A DNA stretch of 16,015 bases, from assembly GCA_946480485.1 (NCBI GenBank), contig CAMLJW010000069.1, forward strand, positions 1-16,015. The letters run 5' to 3'. Below the pieces are notes generated by a model. It was not told the origin of the DNA. It worked only from the letters and a program-made list of their open reading frames with translations, and searched no databases. The position numbers and the translations under genes are program-made. Numbering within the stretch: position 1 is the first letter of the stretch; every line of letters starts with the position of its first letter. This DNA comes from an uncultured Streptomyces sp. Lineage in GTDB: Bacteria; Actinomycetota; Actinomycetes; Streptomycetales; Streptomycetaceae. This document shows, one piece after another, positions 13,476-16,015 of the stretch.

Positions 13476-13537
13476 CGAGGCGGCCGGGGCGGGTGGCGCG
13501 GTAATTCGCCGGCACACGAAGGGATCTGTATCACCCC

Positions 13538-14716
13538 ATGTACGCAGCATCGTCCTCCGTGTCCGCCTCACCCCGTTCGCTGCGCTCCCGACCGCAAGCT
13601 CCCGGCCCCGCTCGAAGCGGGGAGAGCCCGGTGGCGGGCAGTGGCCCTCATCCGGACCCCGCGCGCTCGGGATCGCCCGTGCTCGGTGCCGGTCGACCGC
13701 GGCGCGTACCGGGACGCGGCGCCCAACCGCTCAGCGGGAGACTCGACCTGTCCGGCCCTCAAGGTGCGCAACTGCGCACGGCGATCGCGTCGGTGCACCG
13801 GATCTGTCCGGAGTTCGCTCCCGTGCAGGTGCTGCGCCGCAGCGGCCGCTCGGTGCTCCTTGTCGGCACGACGGGGCGCAGTACGGCCGTCGCGAAGTGT
13901 TTACCGGACCACTGCCCGGTGTGGGCCGATCGGATCCGCCAAGAGATAGCGGCATACCGCTCGTTCGTGCGGCACCGGCCTCCGGTGCGGGTGCCGCGGC
14001 TGATCGCGGCTGATCCGGACAACTGCACGCTGGTGATCGAGCGGATGCCGGGCCGGGTGGCGGCGCTGCAGCGGCACCCGGTGGAGACCCCGCCACGTAC
14101 GGACATCAGGGCGGCACTGAGCGCGATCTGCCGGCTCAACGCATGGCGGCCGCCGGCGGGGATGTTCGACGCCCCGCTGGACTACGCGGCGCGGATCTCC
14201 CGGTATCACGAGCTGGGTCTGCTCACCGACCGGGACATGGGCGATCTGCAGAAGCTGGTGCACGGCATCGCGCAGTCGGCGGGGCGCCATGGGATGGGCC
14301 AGTTCTGTCACGGCGACGCGTTGCTGTCGAACCTTTTGCTCTCACCGGCCGGTCCGGTGCTGGTGGACTGGGAGCACGCCGGCTGGTATCTGCCGGGCTA
14401 CGACCTGGCGACGTTCTGGTCGGTGCTCGGCGACGCCCCGGTCGCACGGCGGCAGATCAGCCAGCTCGCGCAGTCGGCGGGGCCGGCGGCGCGCGACGCC
14501 TTCCTGGTGAACCTGATGCTCGTGCTGACCCGTGAGATCCGTACGTACGAGACCGCCGTGCAGCGTTCGATGCACGAGGTGATCCCGGCGGCACCGGTAC
14601 CCGCCCACCCGGGTGCTGCGCCGTCCGGCGAGGAGCAGCGGCTGCTGCTCAGGCGGCTGCACGACGACTGCCAGCTGGCCCGGCGGGCCGTTCGCGCGGC
14701 GGTCGGCACTCGCTGA
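13538..14716 (+). CDS. APH-family (aminoglycoside phosphotransferase fold) kinase
   Basis: This protein has up to 392 residues and the kinase fold of aminoglycoside and choline/homoserine kinases. The N-terminal 60 residues are Ser/Pro/Arg-rich and probably disordered. The ATP-binding lobe follows with [17 protein letters not shown] (Lys120) and a paired Glu136. The catalytic loop is [13 protein letters not shown] (His258, Asp260, Asn265), and the metal-binding Asp277 is in [11 protein letters not shown]. The C-terminal helices (about 290-390) form the substrate cap. The substrate is unknown. These Streptomyces proteins are usually housekeeping relatives rather than resistance enzymes, and nothing here argues for resistance. 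The start is uncertain: the ATG at 13538 has only a distant AAGGGA, whereas the GTG at 13631 has GGGGAG six bases upstream and would give a 361-residue product. It diverges from the NsdA-like gene, so co-regulation is possible. A strong hairpin follows. Confidence 0.88.
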   Translation: MYAASSSVSASPRSLRSRPQAPGPARSGESPVAGSGPHPDPARSGSPVLGAGRPRRVPGRGAQPLSGRLDLSGPQGAQLRTAIASVHRICPEFAPVQVLRRSGRSVLLVGTTGRSTAVAKCLPDHCPVWADRIRQEIAAYRSFVRHRPPVRVPRLIAADPDNCTLVIERMPGRVAALQRHPVETPPRTDIRAALSAICRLNAWRPPAGMFDAPLDYAARISRYHELGLLTDRDMGDLQKLVHGIAQSAGRHGMGQFCHGDALLSNLLLSPAGPVLVDWEHAGWYLPGYDLATFWSVLGDAPVARRQISQLAQSAGPAARDAFLVNLMLVLTREIRTYETAVQRSMHEVIPAAPVPAHPGAAPSGEEQRLLLRRLHDDCQLARRAVRAAVGTR

Positions 14717-14720
14717 CGGG

Positions 14721-14771
14721 GACGAAAAGGTCCGTGGTGCGCCCAGAACAGCGGCACCGCGGACCTTCGTC
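14721..14771. terminator. Strong hairpin terminator after the kinase gene
   Basis: AAGGTCCGTGGTGC (14727-14740) pairs with GCACCGCGGACCTT (14754-14767) over 14 positions with one G-U. An outer GACG/CGTC (14721-14724 with 14768-14771) extends it. It begins five bases after the kinase stop and lies between convergent genes, so it may act in both directions. Confidence 0.8.
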
Positions 14772-15042
14772 ATGCGACCACCGGACCGCACTCGCTTCGG
14801 AGCACTCAGGCCTCCTTGCCCCATATGTACCGTCGCCCGGCGATTCGCCTCCTGCACGGCGGCGAGCACGCCCGGCCGTGCCTCGCGTCAGTTGCCCACG
14901 TCGTAGCCGGACCAGCCGCCACGCGAACTGCGGCCTTCAGCATGGTTCGTCGGGATATATCCCATGCGGCTCAGGAGCCTCATGCGACATGCCTGTCGGA
15001 CGCTGATGGTCCGATCAACCACGCGACAAGGGGTGGGTCAGG
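14772..15042. other. Gene-free region with a GGGATATATCCC palindrome
   Basis: This 271-bp gap between the kinase and the convergent hypothetical gene has no frame with a plausible start. A perfect 12-bp palindrome, GGGATATATCCC, sits at 14952-14963 in an otherwise GC-rich context. A minus-strand fragment ending RGGWSGYDVGN at about 14930-14890 may be the tail of a lost gene, but this is weak. Confidence 0.35.
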
Positions 15043-15540
15043 TCAGCCCTGCTGAAAGAGCTCTGCGGGCAGCGGCTTCAGAAGCGCGTACAGGTCGTCG
15101 GTGATGGGGCGGTCCCAGGCGGCGATGGTCACCAGGACCTTGTCACTGCGATCGAACTGCACACAGGAAACGCGCTCCTCGGAGAGCTTGAGGCGGCGCA
15201 CGATCAGGAGGTTGTCGCCCTGCATCACCGGCGTGTCCTCAACGCCGACGACGGTGACATCCTCGTCGTTCTCCAACGCCAGCAGCAGCTGGGCCACCTC
15301 GAACGGGATCTCGCCCTCGACGACCTCGCGGGCCGGGGAGCCCTCCGGCAGATTGCCGATGATCATCGCGGGGCCGCGGCCGCCGAACAGGTCGTAGCGC
15401 AGGAACACGCCTTGGCAGCTGCCGTCGGGGGCGGGCAGCAGGCCCGCGCCGAGATTGCCCGGCCAGTCCCCCGGGTCCATGGCCAGAACATCGAAGTCGG
15501 GCCCGGCGGGCGTGGCGCTGCGGCGGCGGAGGAAGGACAT
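15043..15540 (-). CDS. Conserved hypothetical protein, 165 aa
   Basis: The 165-residue product begins MSFLRRRSATPAGPDFDVL and has no signal peptide or membrane helix. It contains GNLGAGLLPAPDG, VFLRYDLFGGRGPAMIIGNLPEG and an acidic EVAQLLLALENDEDVTVVGVEDTPV segment. It ends ALLKPLPAELFQQG. Codon use and the alternating strand pattern suggest a soluble alpha/beta protein. It reads like a family conserved across Streptomyces, but I cannot attach a function. The ATG at 15540 is favoured because the basic MSFLRRR is a natural N-terminus. The frame extends to 15597 without similarity. No Shine-Dalgarno sequence precedes it, but TACCAT lies six bases upstream of the ATG, consistent with a leaderless transcript. 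The convergent kinase terminator lies downstream. Confidence 0.82.
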   Translation of the reverse strand: MSFLRRRSATPAGPDFDVLAMDPGDWPGNLGAGLLPAPDGSCQGVFLRYDLFGGRGPAMIIGNLPEGSPAREVVEGEIPFEVAQLLLALENDEDVTVVGVEDTPVMQGDNLLIVRRLKLSEERVSCVQFDRSDKVLVTIAAWDRPITDDLYALLKPLPAELFQQG

Positions 15541-15879
15541 GCCGCAATGGTACGTGCAAGGCAGGGCCGCCGCCTCGGCCGCCCGGCCCTGCGGCACGAT
15601 GCGATGGGCCGTAAGGGAAGCCGGCGGCGATGTCGCAGCTCAGGTCACCCTCCAGTGGCCCCAGCAGGGTGGGCATCGCACGGTCTTGTACCGCTATGCC
15701 GTTATCGTGTGCCGCTCGTGGTGGCGGTCGACGCGCGCCCGGTTGCCGCATGCGCGCCGGTGCCGATCACGAGGGGGCACGAGCAGGCGCCGACGACGGC
15801 CCACCACCCACGAGGTCGGCGGGCCACCACCGCGCGCTTGGCCCGGTTCGGCGTGGGCGCGCAGGCCGGCGTGCCGGGT
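15541..15879. other. Upstream region without a recognisable gene
   Basis: Open frames here are GC-driven and have no ribosome binding site or recognisable motif. The segment holds the promoter of the gene starting at 15540 and the short 3' region of the DUF397 gene. A less GC-rich patch at 15680-15715 (TTGTACCGCTATGCCGTTATCG) could carry a promoter, but no convincing -35/-10 pair was assigned. Confidence 0.4.
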
Positions 15880-16015
15880 TCAGGTGAGGTCGAACTCCCC
15901 CTTGCGTGCCCCCGACACGAAAGCGCCCCACTCCGCGGGTGTGAAGATCAAGGAGGGGCCTTCGGGGCGGCCACTGTTGCGCATCGCGATGAAACCCTCG
16001 ACAAAGGCGATCTGG
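15880..16015 (-). CDS. DUF397 protein, C-terminal part (runs off window)
   Basis: The frame entering from the right edge reads QIAFVEGFIAMRNSGRPEGP and then SLIFTPAEWGAFVSGARKGEFDLT, before TGA at 15882-15880. This is the complete C-terminal half of DUF397: (V)xxRDS..P.GPxLxFTPxEWxAFxxGxxxGEFD. Full proteins are about 60-85 residues, so the first 20-40 residues lie outside the window. DUF397 genes in actinobacteria typically follow an XRE-family HTH regulator gene, as in the WhiJ-like/AbaA-like systems that affect development and antibiotic production. That partner would be to the right of the window. The change from the DS dyad of the family to NS (MRNSGRPEG) is a minor variation. Confidence 0.9.
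   Translation of the reverse strand, partial: QIAFVEGFIAMRNSGRPEGPSLIFTPAEWGAFVSGARKGEFDLT

Noticed and set aside
13538..14716. Antibiotic-resistance aminoglycoside phosphotransferase
   Set aside because: Only the generic APH kinase core is present. No resistance-specific features or biosynthetic cluster genes are visible, so a specific resistance role is unsupported.

Overview
The window is high-GC actinobacterial DNA, most likely a Streptomyces chromosome, probably an accessory or arm-like stretch rather than the conserved core. The evidence is the strong G/C third-position bias, GTG starts, a Tat-dependent amidase, an SPW-repeat protein, a DUF397 protein, an NsdA-type regulator, and proteins that read like typical streptomycete families. 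Intact single genes alternate with visibly broken ones. No rRNA, tRNA, CRISPR array or complete insertion sequence was seen.

Layout. 1-2160: an intact SAM methyltransferase (+), then a small unknown gene (-) preceded by a hairpin-rich leader. Below that gene, in the same frame, lies a decayed partner interrupted by an amber codon, with a 20-bp tandem repeat between the two. A frameshifted DUF1905 pseudogene (+) follows. 2146-4169: an aldo/keto reductase (-) and a LysR regulator (+) diverge from a 104-bp promoter region with a palindrome next to the LysR start. 4325-5470: a Tat-exported, zinc-dependent peptidoglycan amidase. 5666-6767: a promoter, a well-formed TPP riboswitch with no thiamine gene behind it, a dihydropteroate-synthase remnant, and a Nudix hydrolase. 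6843-7539: two strong hairpins separate the Nudix gene from a convergent NlpC/P60-like gene. 7773-9266: two small stress-type membrane proteins (SPW repeat; GlsB/YeaQ) flank a degraded zone holding an SRPBCC remnant and an unassigned coding remnant.

9285-11733: a 16-bp triplicate repeat and a perfect 22-bp inverted repeat precede a secreted TAP-type alpha/beta hydrolase. A broken SpoIIE/PP2C phosphatase fragment follows. 11808-14771: an NsdA-like regulator (-) diverges from an APH-fold kinase (+) that ends in a strong hairpin terminator. 15043-16015: a conserved hypothetical protein (-) and the 3' end of a DUF397 gene (-) that runs off the window.

The only clear regulatory pairing is LysR with the aldo/keto reductase. 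The NsdA-like gene and the kinase share a promoter region and may be linked. I see no convincing complete new multi-gene system. The items most worth a second look are the orphan TPP riboswitch with the FolP remnant and Nudix gene, the perfect 22-bp inverted repeat beside the 16-bp repeats, the amber-interrupted gene, and the NsdA-like gene in a context I do not recognise for nsdA.
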